Shown: positions 1 through 8,558 of the stretch, one piece after another | Numbering within the stretch: the first letter of the stretch is position 1 | Layout of the letters: each line of letters opens with the position of its first letter | Assembly (NCBI GenBank): GCA_020628645.1 | Contig: JAHDES010000003.1 | Coordinates: 186,001-250,000, forward strand | Length of the DNA: 64,000 nucleotides | From: Saprospiraceae bacterium | GTDB taxonomy: Bacteria; Bacteroidota; Bacteroidia; Chitinophagales; Saprospiraceae | Reading direction: 5' to 3' | Made by a program: the position numbers and the translations under genes | The notes under the pieces: generated by a model | The model's input: only the letters and a program-made list of their open reading frames with translations | The model's database searches: none | What the model was told of the DNA's origin: nothing

Positions 1-995
1 GTACGCGCTTATTTTTACGGACCGCAGAATTTCTTTGGCAAGAAGGACATACGGCACACGCAACCAAAGAAGAAGCGATCGAAGAAACTAAAATGATTTT
101 GGATCTTTATGCTGATTTTGCCGAAAATTATATGGCAATGCCTGTGATTAAAGGTGTCAAAACCGCAAACGAACGTTTTGCAGGAGCTGATGATACTTAT
201 ACTATCGAAGCTTTAATGCAAGATGGAAAAGCACTTCAAGCAGGAACATCGCATTTCTTAGGACAAAACTTTGCTAAAGCTTTTGAAGTGAAATTCTCCA
301 ATAGCAATAATAAAGAAGAATACGTATGGGCTACTTCTTGGGGTGTCTCTACCCGTCTCATGGGTGGTTTAATTATGACCCATTCCGATGACGATGGATT
401 GGTCGTTCCACCAAAATTAGCAGCCACACAAGTGGTCATTGTTCCAATTCCAAAGCCAAAAGATGAAATTGATGAAGTAGCGGAAAGAATAATGGTAGAA
501 TTAAAAGCAAAAGGCGTTTCTGTAAAATATGATCGAGATGCTAAAAAACGACCTGGATTTAAATTTGCGGAACATGAATTAAAAGGCGTGCCTGTTCGTT
601 TGGGAATTGGTATGCGCGATTTAGAAAAAGGAGTAATTGAAGTCGCACGTCGTGATACAAAAGAGAAAAATTCTATTCCAGTAGATGGAGTGGTAGATCA
701 TGTGGTTCAATTATTGGATGATATTCAAAACAATCTCTTTAATAAAGCGAAAGCATATCGAGATAGTCATATTACCAAAGCCGATAGCATGGAGGAATTT
801 AAATCAATCTTAGAAGAAAAAGGTGGATTTATTCTAGCACATTGGGATGGTACGACTGAAACAGAAATCAAAATTAAGGAATTGACCAAAGCAACAATTC
901 GTTGTATTCCTCTAGATAATGAAAAAGAAGCTGGTCAGTGTATTTTGACAGGCAAACCATCCGAACAGCGCGTTTTATTTGCAAAGGCTTATTAA
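1..995 (+). CDS. proS: Prolyl-tRNA synthetase, C-terminal part (cut by window start)
   Basis: Attaches proline to tRNA-Pro in the cytoplasm. The reading frame is open from base 3, well before the first ATG at 93, so the gene runs in from outside the window. The first visible residues contain the class II motif 2 region [16 protein letters not shown], typical of ProRS. This is followed by the motif 3 region, the anticodon-binding domain ([20 protein letters not shown]) and the C-terminal domain ending in FAKAY, which marks the archaeal/eukaryote-like ProRS type common in Bacteroidota. About 330 residues are visible of a usual ~490. A strong hairpin terminator follows directly. Confidence 0.95.
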   Translation, partial: TRLFLRTAEFLWQEGHTAHATKEEAIEETKMILDLYADFAENYMAMPVIKGVKTANERFAGADDTYTIEALMQDGKALQAGTSHFLGQNFAKAFEVKFSNSNNKEEYVWATSWGVSTRLMGGLIMTHSDDDGLVVPPKLAATQVVIVPIPKPKDEIDEVAERIMVELKAKGVSVKYDRDAKKRPGFKFAEHELKGVPVRLGIGMRDLEKGVIEVARRDTKEKNSIPVDGVVDHVVQLLDDIQNNLFNKAKAYRDSHITKADSMEEFKSILEEKGGFILAHWDGTTETEIKIKELTKATIRCIPLDNEKEAGQCILTGKPSEQRVLFAKAY

Positions 996-1009
996 TTTTT
1001 AAACAATAG

Positions 1010-1060
1010 AAGAAACATCATCAACTTAGCCTAAAATTAAGTTGATGATGTTTCTTTATT
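1010..1060 (+). terminator. Rho-independent terminator after proS
   Basis: A near-perfect inverted repeat: GAAACATCATCAACTTA at 1012-1028 pairs with 1038-1054 across a 9-base loop and is followed by a T-rich run. It separates proS from the downstream peptidase gene. Confidence 0.85.
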
Positions 1061-1109
1061 TATTTCCTAATCTCTTACTATAAAATCTTTTCCAAAGATA
1101 ATCCCGATT

Positions 1110-2804
1110 ATGAAATTCAACGACTTTGTCTACACCCGCCCCGATATGGAGCAATTGAGTACAGCACTCAAAACTGCTATTGCAAATTTTCGTAATGCAA
1201 CAGATTTCGAATCTGCCAATCAAGTTTTTCAAGAAGTAAATGAACGCAAGGAAGCCTTTATGACGATGTACAACATTTGTCATATTCGCCATACGATCAA
1301 TACAAAAGATGAATTCTACGAAAAAGAAAATGACTTTTTTGATCAAAATAATCCTCAGGTAACCGATTTTACCAATCAATTTTATCGAGCATTATTGGAA
1401 TCTCCATTTAAAGCTGATTTGCAAAAAAAATGGGGAAGTCAATTATTTGTCATTGCTGAATTAAGTCTCAAAACCTTTCAGCCTACTATACTCGAAGATT
1501 TACAAAAAGAAAATAATCTTATTAGCGAATATGTCAAATTAAAAGCGAGCGCGGCTATTGAGTTTGAAGGGAATACGTATAATTTGTCTTCTATCATTCC
1601 ATTAGAGACAGCAGATGATCGAACTACAAGAAAAAAAGCAAGCCATGCAAAATGGAACTTTTTTGAAACTCATAGTGCTGCCGTCGAACGAATTTATCAC
1701 GACCAAGTGCAAGTACGCCATCAAATTGCACAAAAATTAGGTTACAAAAATTTTGTTGAATTGGGCTATGCGCGTATGCTTCGATCAGACTATAATGCTG
1801 AAAAAGTAGCCAATTTCAGACAACAAGTACTTGACTATATTGTCCCTTTAGCTACCAAATTGTATCAACGTCAGCAAAATCGTTTGGGTTTAGATGATTT
1901 CTTTTTCTATGATGAGAAATACATTTTCGCTTCTGGAAATCCTACTCCTAAAGGCTCTCCAGAATGGATTGTAAATCACGCCAAAACCATGTACAAAGAA
2001 TTATCAGGAGAAACCGATGAGTTTTTTCAATTTATGAATGATAATGATTTGATGGATTTAGTAAATAAAGAAGGAAAAGCAACAGGTGGATATTGTACCT
2101 ATATTGGCAATTATAAAGCACCTTATATTTTTTCTAATTTCAATGGAACGAGTGGCGATATTGATGTACTTACTCACGAAGCTGGACATGCCTTTCAGGT
2201 TTATTCTAGCCGAGATATAGGAATTGGAGAATACAATTGGCCGACTTATGAAGCGTGCGAAATTCATTCTATGAGTATGGAGTTTTTCACTTGGCCTTGG
2301 ATGCATTTATTCTTTGAAGAAGATGTACAGAAATATAAATTTTCTCATTTAGCAGGTGCAATTTGTTTTTTACCGTATGGTGTAGCAGTAGATGAATTTC
2401 AACATGTGGTGTATGAGAATCCTACGATGAGCATTGAAGAACGAAATGCAGCTTGGCGAGCCATTGAGAAAAAATATCTTCCTCATCGTAATTATGAAGG
2501 TTATCAATTCTTAGAAGAAGGACGTTTTTGGCAGCGACAAAGTCATATCTTTTCAGCTCCCTTTTATTATATTGATTACACTTTAGCACAAATCTGTGCT
2601 TTTCAGTTTTGGAAAAAAGATAATGAAGATCATAAATCAGCATGGACGGATTATGTGCGTTTGTGTAAAGCTGGAGGCAGTCAATCCTTTTTAGATTTAG
2701 TAAGATTGGCGAATCTTCGATCTCCTTTTGAAGATGGTTGTGTGGCATCTGTAGTTGGAATGATTGAAGAATGGTTAGATAGAGTTGACGATACGAAGTT
2801 TTAA
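1110..2804 (+). CDS. M3 family oligoendopeptidase (PepF-like)
   Basis: Cytoplasmic zinc metallopeptidase that trims oligopeptides. The 564-residue length fits the M3 oligoendopeptidase F family. The zinc motif HEAGH lies near residues 356-360. The downstream glutamate ligand region EIHSMSMEFF follows about 25 residues later, as expected for this family. There is no signal peptide. The ATG at 1110 lies just after the proS terminator. The gene ends only two bases before the end of the convergent MarR gene, so the two transcripts probably run into each other. Confidence 0.93.
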   Translation: MKFNDFVYTRPDMEQLSTALKTAIANFRNATDFESANQVFQEVNERKEAFMTMYNICHIRHTINTKDEFYEKENDFFDQNNPQVTDFTNQFYRALLESPFKADLQKKWGSQLFVIAELSLKTFQPTILEDLQKENNLISEYVKLKASAAIEFEGNTYNLSSIIPLETADDRTTRKKASHAKWNFFETHSAAVERIYHDQVQVRHQIAQKLGYKNFVELGYARMLRSDYNAEKVANFRQQVLDYIVPLATKLYQRQQNRLGLDDFFFYDEKYIFASGNPTPKGSPEWIVNHAKTMYKELSGETDEFFQFMNDNDLMDLVNKEGKATGGYCTYIGNYKAPYIFSNFNGTSGDIDVLTHEAGHAFQVYSSRDIGIGEYNWPTYEACEIHSMSMEFFTWPWMHLFFEEDVQKYKFSHLAGAICFLPYGVAVDEFQHVVYENPTMSIEERNAAWRAIEKKYLPHRNYEGYQFLEEGRFWQRQSHIFSAPFYYIDYTLAQICAFQFWKKDNEDHKSAWTDYVRLCKAGGSQSFLDLVRLANLRSPFEDGCVASVVGMIEEWLDRVDDTKF

Positions 2805-2806
2805 AC

Positions 2807-3259
2807 TTATTTGAGCGAACTTAAATTATCAAAAATGGTGTCAAGCATTTCAATGAGTTGATCTTTTTGATTTGCTGAAAGATTTTGCCATGATAGTTTT
2901 CTGAAGTTCAAGACAATCGGGTATACCTCTTTTACTTTCGCTTGACCTTTTTTGGTTAAAAATATGTTGAATCGACGACGATCTTGTTCATCTTCTATGC
3001 GCTTTACTAATTCTTTTTGTACCAATAAATCAATGATACGGGTGACAGTAGGGGCATCTTTGAAGGTGTATTGTGCTATTTCCAATTGACTAACGCCTGT
3101 ATGTTGTTCTATTTTATGTAAAAGAACCCATTGATCTACTGTGATTCCAGCATTGGCTTCTTTCAGTAAACGTTGTAGTGATTGTTTAAGTCGTTTGGAA
3201 GTTCGCTCAATAATAAATCCAAGAACATCTGTTCGATTAGATGGAGAAGTTTTTGACAT
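2807..3259 (-). CDS. MarR-family transcriptional regulator
   Basis: A 150-residue winged-helix DNA-binding regulator. The segment with the recognition helix and wing (KDAPTVTRIIDLLVQKELVK, then RIEDEQDRRRFNIFLTKKG) is a textbook MarR pattern, with helices for dimerisation at both ends. MarR proteins usually repress their own or a neighbouring gene and respond to small ligands. A near-palindrome sits between its candidate promoter and its ATG (3276-3299), which fits autoregulation. The divergent neighbour is the exported DUF3857 protein. The ligand is unknown. Confidence 0.9.
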   Translation of the reverse strand: MSKTSPSNRTDVLGFIIERTSKRLKQSLQRLLKEANAGITVDQWVLLHKIEQHTGVSQLEIAQYTFKDAPTVTRIIDLLVQKELVKRIEDEQDRRRFNIFLTKKGQAKVKEVYPIVLNFRKLSWQNLSANQKDQLIEMLDTIFDNLSSLK

Positions 3260-3275
3260 AATTTTTTGTAAAAAG

Positions 3276-3308
3276 AAATTATTGTTCTACAAATAATTTA
3301 CAAGTTTA
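3276..3308 (-). promoter_or_regulatory. Candidate MarR operator and promoter
   Basis: AAATTATTGT (3276-3285), a 3-base centre, then ACAAATAATTT (3289-3299) form an imperfect palindrome of about 24 bases. Read on the minus strand, 3308-3301 gives TAAACTTG, one mismatch from the Bacteroidota -7 box TAnnTTTG. The palindrome therefore lies between the promoter and the MarR start. The regulatory role is inferred. Confidence 0.4.
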
Positions 3309-3404
3309 ATAATTAAATAATACAATTACAATTACGCTGAGAAAATAATTTTTAACAAAAATACGTATTAAAACCAATTATTGTATTCTACTAAAACTAT
3401 TGAT

Positions 3405-5351
3405 ATGAAGCGATTCTACCCATTTGTTATAGCATTTCAATTTCTTTTTCTTACTCATATATCTGGTCAAACTCCACCCAAAGAATGGTCACAACTAAGT
3501 CCTCAAGATTTAAAAATGACACAGTATGATAAAGATACTTCTGCCAATGCAGTCATTTTGGTTGATTATGGCGTGATACGTGTACAAGATGGAGGAAGCC
3601 GATATGAATCCATATTGGAACGTCATAAACGAATTAAAATATTAGATAAATCTGCCTTTGAATATGGCGATGTAGAAATTCCTTTTTATGCAAAATCAGA
3701 AAGAATCAATCAACTAAAAATTCGTAGTATTGCTCCAAATGGGAAAGTGACAGAAGTCTCAAAAAATAATGTCTTTGAAGGAGACTATAACGAACATTGG
3801 AAAAATTTACGCTTTTCTTTCCCAAATCTTGAAGTAGGGTCTATTTTAGAATATTCTTATACACTTACCTCAGATTATATTATACAACTACAAGATTGGT
3901 ATTTTCAAAGTGAACTACCCATTTTGCATAGTGAAATTCAATTAGATGTTCCACCTGCATTTGAATATGTCTACTTGTTTAATGGTTCAAGCGAAATTCA
4001 AGCACAAATCCAAGAACAAAATACTGCAAGCAAAAATAATCGAACTGGCATTTATACCTATTTTGTAAAAGATGCACCTGCGATTGTAGAGGAAAGTTTC
4101 ATTACTACCATGGAAGATTATAAGGCGCGTTTTCGGTTTCAATTAAGTCGAACGATGTTACCGGGAGATTTTGAACGCCCCTATTTATCAGATTGGGATC
4201 ATGTATCTAGAGAACTATTAGATATGGATCGTTTTGGTAAAATTTATACGAATCAGAAAGGCTCTAAAAAAACGTGGGCGAAGATTGAGTCGATTATCAA
4301 TGGTTTAAAAAGTGAAAAAGAAAAAGCAAAATTTCTTTATGATTATGTTTGTTCTCAACTAAGTTGGGATGGTTATAATGGAATGCTGTCTGCCCGTAAA
4401 GTAGATGAATTGATGGAAGATGGAAAAGCAGATTCTGGTGAATTTAATCTTGCTTTGATTGCACTTTTACGAAGAGCAGGTATTGCAGCATCACCCGTGC
4501 TTATCAGCACTCGTTCTCATGGCGTGACGCAAGTGCAGTATCCCATTGTCGATCAGTTTAATCATGTCATTGTAGAAGCAACTATTGATGGTGTGACGAC
4601 CCTTTTAGATGCAGGAAGTTCTTTTCGACCGATGGGTTTATTAAGGGTTGAATCATTAAATGAAAGAGGCTGGACGATTGTAGACAAAAATGAGCATCAC
4701 TGGGTGAAAATTCAACCTTCAAAAGCAGCAGAAGTGTATTTCGCTACCCTTGAATTAACGGAAGAAGGAGACCTTTCAGGTCAACTAAAAATCCAATACA
4801 AAGGCTATGATGCCGTAAGTGCCCGCCGAAAATATGCAGAAAAAAAAGAAGCGTATTGGGAAGAATGGTTAACAGCACGTTACCCTGATGCAGAAGTAGA
4901 AGAAATTGAAAGTAAAAATGTAGATGCCCTTGAAAAACCCTTTCAAATACAAATGAAGGTCAAGTTGAATAATAGTAAATTGGTTGGCGACTTTATTTAT
5001 CTCAATCCAATTATTTATTCATTTTATGAAAAAAACCCTTTTAAACTCGAAAAAAGAAATTATCCAGTTGATATTCCTTATCCTATCAAGGAACAACTAA
5101 TTGTAAACTTAATTGTCCCAGATGGCTATACGGTAGATGCCCTTCCTGATCCTATTAATGTTGTTTTTGAAAATGGAAAAGGAAAATTTCGTTATTTAGC
5201 AAAAGTAGAAGGACAACAAGTACAAATTACGTCTCTTATTGACTTGCAACAGATTCAATTTTTACCTTCAGAATACCCAATAGTTAAAGGATTATTTGAT
5301 CGAGTAGCAGAAGCTTATGGAGAGCAAATTGTTTTGAAAAAAGTAGAATGA
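3405..5351 (+). CDS. Exported DUF3857 / transglutaminase-like protein
   Basis: A 648-residue exported protein. The start is set at ATG 3405 rather than the upstream TTG at 3381 because it yields a clean signal peptide (MKRFYPFVIAFQFLFLTHIS, then GQ). Residues ~50-240 match the DUF3857 beta-rich domain, ~290-410 a transglutaminase-like fold, and the remainder a DUF3858-type C-terminus. The expected catalytic Cys is replaced by Ser344 (in KADSGEFNLALIALL), while His387 (FNHVI) and Asp402 (LLDAGSS) remain, so it is probably not an active transglutaminase. A binding or structural role at the cell envelope is inferred. It is followed at 107 bases by the caspase-like gene on the same strand. Confidence 0.85.
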   Translation: MKRFYPFVIAFQFLFLTHISGQTPPKEWSQLSPQDLKMTQYDKDTSANAVILVDYGVIRVQDGGSRYESILERHKRIKILDKSAFEYGDVEIPFYAKSERINQLKIRSIAPNGKVTEVSKNNVFEGDYNEHWKNLRFSFPNLEVGSILEYSYTLTSDYIIQLQDWYFQSELPILHSEIQLDVPPAFEYVYLFNGSSEIQAQIQEQNTASKNNRTGIYTYFVKDAPAIVEESFITTMEDYKARFRFQLSRTMLPGDFERPYLSDWDHVSRELLDMDRFGKIYTNQKGSKKTWAKIESIINGLKSEKEKAKFLYDYVCSQLSWDGYNGMLSARKVDELMEDGKADSGEFNLALIALLRRAGIAASPVLISTRSHGVTQVQYPIVDQFNHVIVEATIDGVTTLLDAGSSFRPMGLLRVESLNERGWTIVDKNEHHWVKIQPSKAAEVYFATLELTEEGDLSGQLKIQYKGYDAVSARRKYAEKKEAYWEEWLTARYPDAEVEEIESKNVDALEKPFQIQMKVKLNNSKLVGDFIYLNPIIYSFYEKNPFKLEKRNYPVDIPYPIKEQLIVNLIVPDGYTVDALPDPINVVFENGKGKFRYLAKVEGQQVQITSLIDLQQIQFLPSEYPIVKGLFDRVAEAYGEQIVLKKVE

Positions 5352-5458
5352 AAAATTATTTATAAAATATATCAAACCCAAACAACACTTTGCCCGTAAA
5401 ATATAAGATAATCCGTCCTTCCTGTGCAGATTTGATCAAAAAACAAAAACACTATCAC

Positions 5459-7207
5459 ATGAAGAAACCTATTCTTATCTTTTTTGGGCTGTTATTCACT
5501 TCCATTTCTCTTTTCAGTCAATGTGTATCAGGCGATTGCCTCGATGGTAAAGGTATTTACACCTTCCCCAGTGGTGCAAAATATGTCGGTGAATTTCAAA
5601 ATGGAGAAGTTCATGGTCAAGGAATTTGTTACTATACCGATAATAGTAAATACGATGGACAATGGGCAAATCGTCGCCCCGAAGGCTATGGTATATTTAC
5701 AATGGCGAATGGAACATCCCGATCTGGTTTTTGGCAAAAAGGATTGCCTGTAAATGAAACTTCCCTACAAATAGACGAAGTTTTTGTCAAAAAGGGAGGC
5801 GTTTTTTTTGATGGAACAGACATCCAATCGGGCTGTATTATTGGAAATTGCCAAGATGGAAGAGGAACTTTTGCCTATGTAGATGGCAGTAAATATGAAG
5901 GTACATTCGTTAATGGCAAACTAGACGGACATGGCAAGTGGCATTATCCCAATGGTGATGTTTATATTGGAATGTTTAAAAATAACTTTGTACATGGAGT
6001 AGGTACTTTATATGAGAAAAAAGGAACTGTTCTTTCTGGAAATTGGGAACAAGGCGAATATATCGGAGAACGTTTTAGTAGTAAAGGGCAAGAAGGCTGT
6101 GTAACAGGTGATTGTTTCAATGGTCGAGGCACGTATATTTATAAAGATGGTTTTGCAAAATATGTCGGAAATTTTATAAATGGTCGCCCACATGGTGATG
6201 GCATTTGCTATTTTTCTAACGGAGAACGCTATACAGGCGAGTGGGCTGTAGGTAGTTTCAATGGTATAGGCACCTTATTTATGCAAGATGGAGGTGAAGT
6301 AACAGGCATCTGGCGAAATGGAGCCTTTGAAGCATACATGCCAACAGAAAATAAACAGCAATATACCTATCAATCTTCCACTTCCCCCGAAGAAGAACAA
6401 AATACGTCCCCACAAGAAGAAATAATAGAAACTACAGAAGAATCTTATTCAGCAGAAAATGAAGATAATCCAACTTCTTCTACAGATTTAAAAGTATGGG
6501 CTATCATTGTAGGGGTAGCAAGTTACGAACACATGCCTGTTTTGCGCTATACAGATGACGATGCTTATCGGATGTATGCTTTTTTGAAAAGCCCAGAAGG
6601 AGGAGCATTAGCAGACGAACAAATTCGTATTTTGATAGATGAAAATGCGACTAAAGAAAATATTTTGTCTATAATGAACGAGACCTTTATGCAAGCAGGA
6701 GCAAATGATTTAGTTTTATTGTATTTTTCGGGGCATGGCTTAAAAGGCTCTTTTTTGCCTATTGACTTTGATGGATTTAATAACAAAATCTTCCACGAAG
6801 AAATTACCGATATTTTTCAACGAAGTCCAGCAAAATATAAACTTTGTATAGCAGATGCATGTCATTCAGGGAGTTTATTGGCAAACAGAGGAGCCAATGT
6901 ACAAAATACATTGTTAAGTTATTATGAAAATTTGGCAAAAGCACAAGCAGGTACAGCACTTTTGATGTCTTCTAAATCTGAAGAAAATTCACTTGAATCT
7001 AGTGGATTACGCCAAGGTGTTTTTAGCCATTTTTTGATTCGTGGACTAAAAGGAGAAGCCGACCAAAATGGAAATAATATTGTTACAATTCAAGAATTAT
7101 TTAATTATATTGAATTAAATGTAAGAGAGTATACGGTGAGAAGTCAATCACCCGTTATACGGGGAGATTACGATAAAAATATGACCGTTGCCGTTAAACG
7201 AGATTAA
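5459..7207 (+). CDS. Exported MORN-repeat protein with C-terminal caspase-like (C14) domain
   Basis: A 582-residue exported protein. ATG 5459 is preferred over the upstream in-frame TTG at 5390 because it begins a signal peptide (MKKPILIFFGLLFTSISLFS). Residues ~25-290 hold about nine to ten MORN-type repeats (pattern YVGEFQNGEVHGQGI) in three clusters, each introduced by a CxxGxC-type segment such as CVSGDCLDGKG. An acidic Glu/Ser/Thr linker follows. Residues ~345-580 are a caspase/metacaspase domain with the catalytic pair His426 (YFSGHG) and Cys468 (ADACHSG) both present. MORN repeats often bind lipids or other proteins. The substrate is unknown. Export to the periplasm or surface is inferred from the signal peptide and is unusual for a death-type protease. 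Confidence 0.9.
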   Translation: MKKPILIFFGLLFTSISLFSQCVSGDCLDGKGIYTFPSGAKYVGEFQNGEVHGQGICYYTDNSKYDGQWANRRPEGYGIFTMANGTSRSGFWQKGLPVNETSLQIDEVFVKKGGVFFDGTDIQSGCIIGNCQDGRGTFAYVDGSKYEGTFVNGKLDGHGKWHYPNGDVYIGMFKNNFVHGVGTLYEKKGTVLSGNWEQGEYIGERFSSKGQEGCVTGDCFNGRGTYIYKDGFAKYVGNFINGRPHGDGICYFSNGERYTGEWAVGSFNGIGTLFMQDGGEVTGIWRNGAFEAYMPTENKQQYTYQSSTSPEEEQNTSPQEEIIETTEESYSAENEDNPTSSTDLKVWAIIVGVASYEHMPVLRYTDDDAYRMYAFLKSPEGGALADEQIRILIDENATKENILSIMNETFMQAGANDLVLLYFSGHGLKGSFLPIDFDGFNNKIFHEEITDIFQRSPAKYKLCIADACHSGSLLANRGANVQNTLLSYYENLAKAQAGTALLMSSKSEENSLESSGLRQGVFSHFLIRGLKGEADQNGNNIVTIQELFNYIELNVREYTVRSQSPVIRGDYDKNMTVAVKRD

Positions 7208-7260
7208 TTTTCTAAACTATGGCATAGTATTCGTGGCGTTAAACCTTACTTCCCTATTTG

Positions 7261-8415
7261 ATGCTATCAAATAAAATGTACAAAAGAAAAAATCAAAAAC
7301 TTATGTATCTAGCTCAACCGACCATTGATAAAGTCGTGAAAACAGTCCAAGAACTTGCACCTCAAGAAAATGAAACCATTCTATTACTCTTCGCTGAACA
7401 AGATTCTAACGATTTCGATGCATTAGTAAAAGCACTCAATAAAATTAATATCTCTTTTATGGGAGGATTATTTCCAGGGATTATCTATGGAAATAAACAC
7501 TACAAAGAAGGTTGTGTTATCAAAAAATTACCTGCCATTATTAAACCCGATATTATAGATTTGAAAGATGGGAAAGTTCGGATTCCTAATCTTATGAAGC
7601 AAATTGAAGCCCATGATACAAAACTGACTGTACTCACGCTCGTAGATGGATTAACAGCTTCCATAAGCCCTTATCTCAAGTCTTTATTCAATGTGTATGG
7701 CAATTCTGTTTCTTTTATAGGAGGAGGAGCAGGATCACTTTCTCTCGTTCAACAAGAGTGTGTATTTACCAATAAAGGTGTTTTTCAAGATGCAGCAATA
7801 TTTTGTCTTCTTGATTTAAGTATAAGTTTGGGCGTGCGTCATGGATGGCAACACCTTCATGGCCCGATAGTAGCCACTAAAACAAATGGCAATACGATAG
7901 AACAATTAAATTGGCAAAATGCATTCGAGGTATATAAATCAGTAGTGGAAGCAGATGCAGGAGTACAATTTAATGAAGAAAATTTCTTTGACATTGCAAA
8001 AGGCTATCCATTTGGTATCTCCAAACAAGATAATGAAGACATCATACGCGACCCTATTGCCGTAAGCAAAGAAGGACACTTACTTTGTGTAGGAGAAGTA
8101 CCCGAAAATACCGTACTTCATATTATGAAAGGAGAAAGTCAATCTTTAATTGAATCAGCAAAATTAGCTGTAAATGATTGTAAAGATCAGCTAACGAAAA
8201 ATATCCAACATACATTTGTGGTAGATTGTATTTCCAGGATTTTATTTCTAGAAGAAGAATTTGATAATGAACTAAATGCCATCACAGATACCCTAGGAGA
8301 AACATCACAAGAAGCACAACCAATGGGAGTGCTTAGTTTGGGGGAAATTTCTTCTTATGGAAATGGATTTATCGAGTTTTATAATAAAACATTGGTTATA
8401 GGTGCGATGCATTAG
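7261..8415 (+). CDS. FIST domain sensor protein
   Basis: A 384-residue soluble protein matching FIST_N (residues ~40-220, with FMGGLFPGIIYG and SFIGGGAGSLS) followed by FIST_C (~220-370, DPIAVSKEGHLLCVGEVPEN, then VVDCISRILFL). FIST domains are signal-input modules thought to bind small ligands such as amino acids. The ATG at 7261 is taken as start; 7276 and 7303 are in-frame alternatives and the N-terminus is uncertain. The gene sits 143 bases upstream of a large hybrid histidine kinase on the same strand. Because FIST proteins often feed histidine kinases, the two probably form one signalling pair. Confidence 0.88.
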   Translation: MLSNKMYKRKNQKLMYLAQPTIDKVVKTVQELAPQENETILLLFAEQDSNDFDALVKALNKINISFMGGLFPGIIYGNKHYKEGCVIKKLPAIIKPDIIDLKDGKVRIPNLMKQIEAHDTKLTVLTLVDGLTASISPYLKSLFNVYGNSVSFIGGGAGSLSLVQQECVFTNKGVFQDAAIFCLLDLSISLGVRHGWQHLHGPIVATKTNGNTIEQLNWQNAFEVYKSVVEADAGVQFNEENFFDIAKGYPFGISKQDNEDIIRDPIAVSKEGHLLCVGEVPENTVLHIMKGESQSLIESAKLAVNDCKDQLTKNIQHTFVVDCISRILFLEEEFDNELNAITDTLGETSQEAQPMGVLSLGEISSYGNGFIEFYNKTLVIGAMH

Positions 8416-8558
8416 TCGTCTTTTTATACTAGATTTAGTTCTTCTAGGATAAAAAAATGAACTGAAATGTGTACATTGAGAAGCTTTACAAATTTTTCTA
8501 ATAAAATAGCCACCTCTTTCACAGAAACTACTTCCAAGCACGAAGTCAAAACACAATA

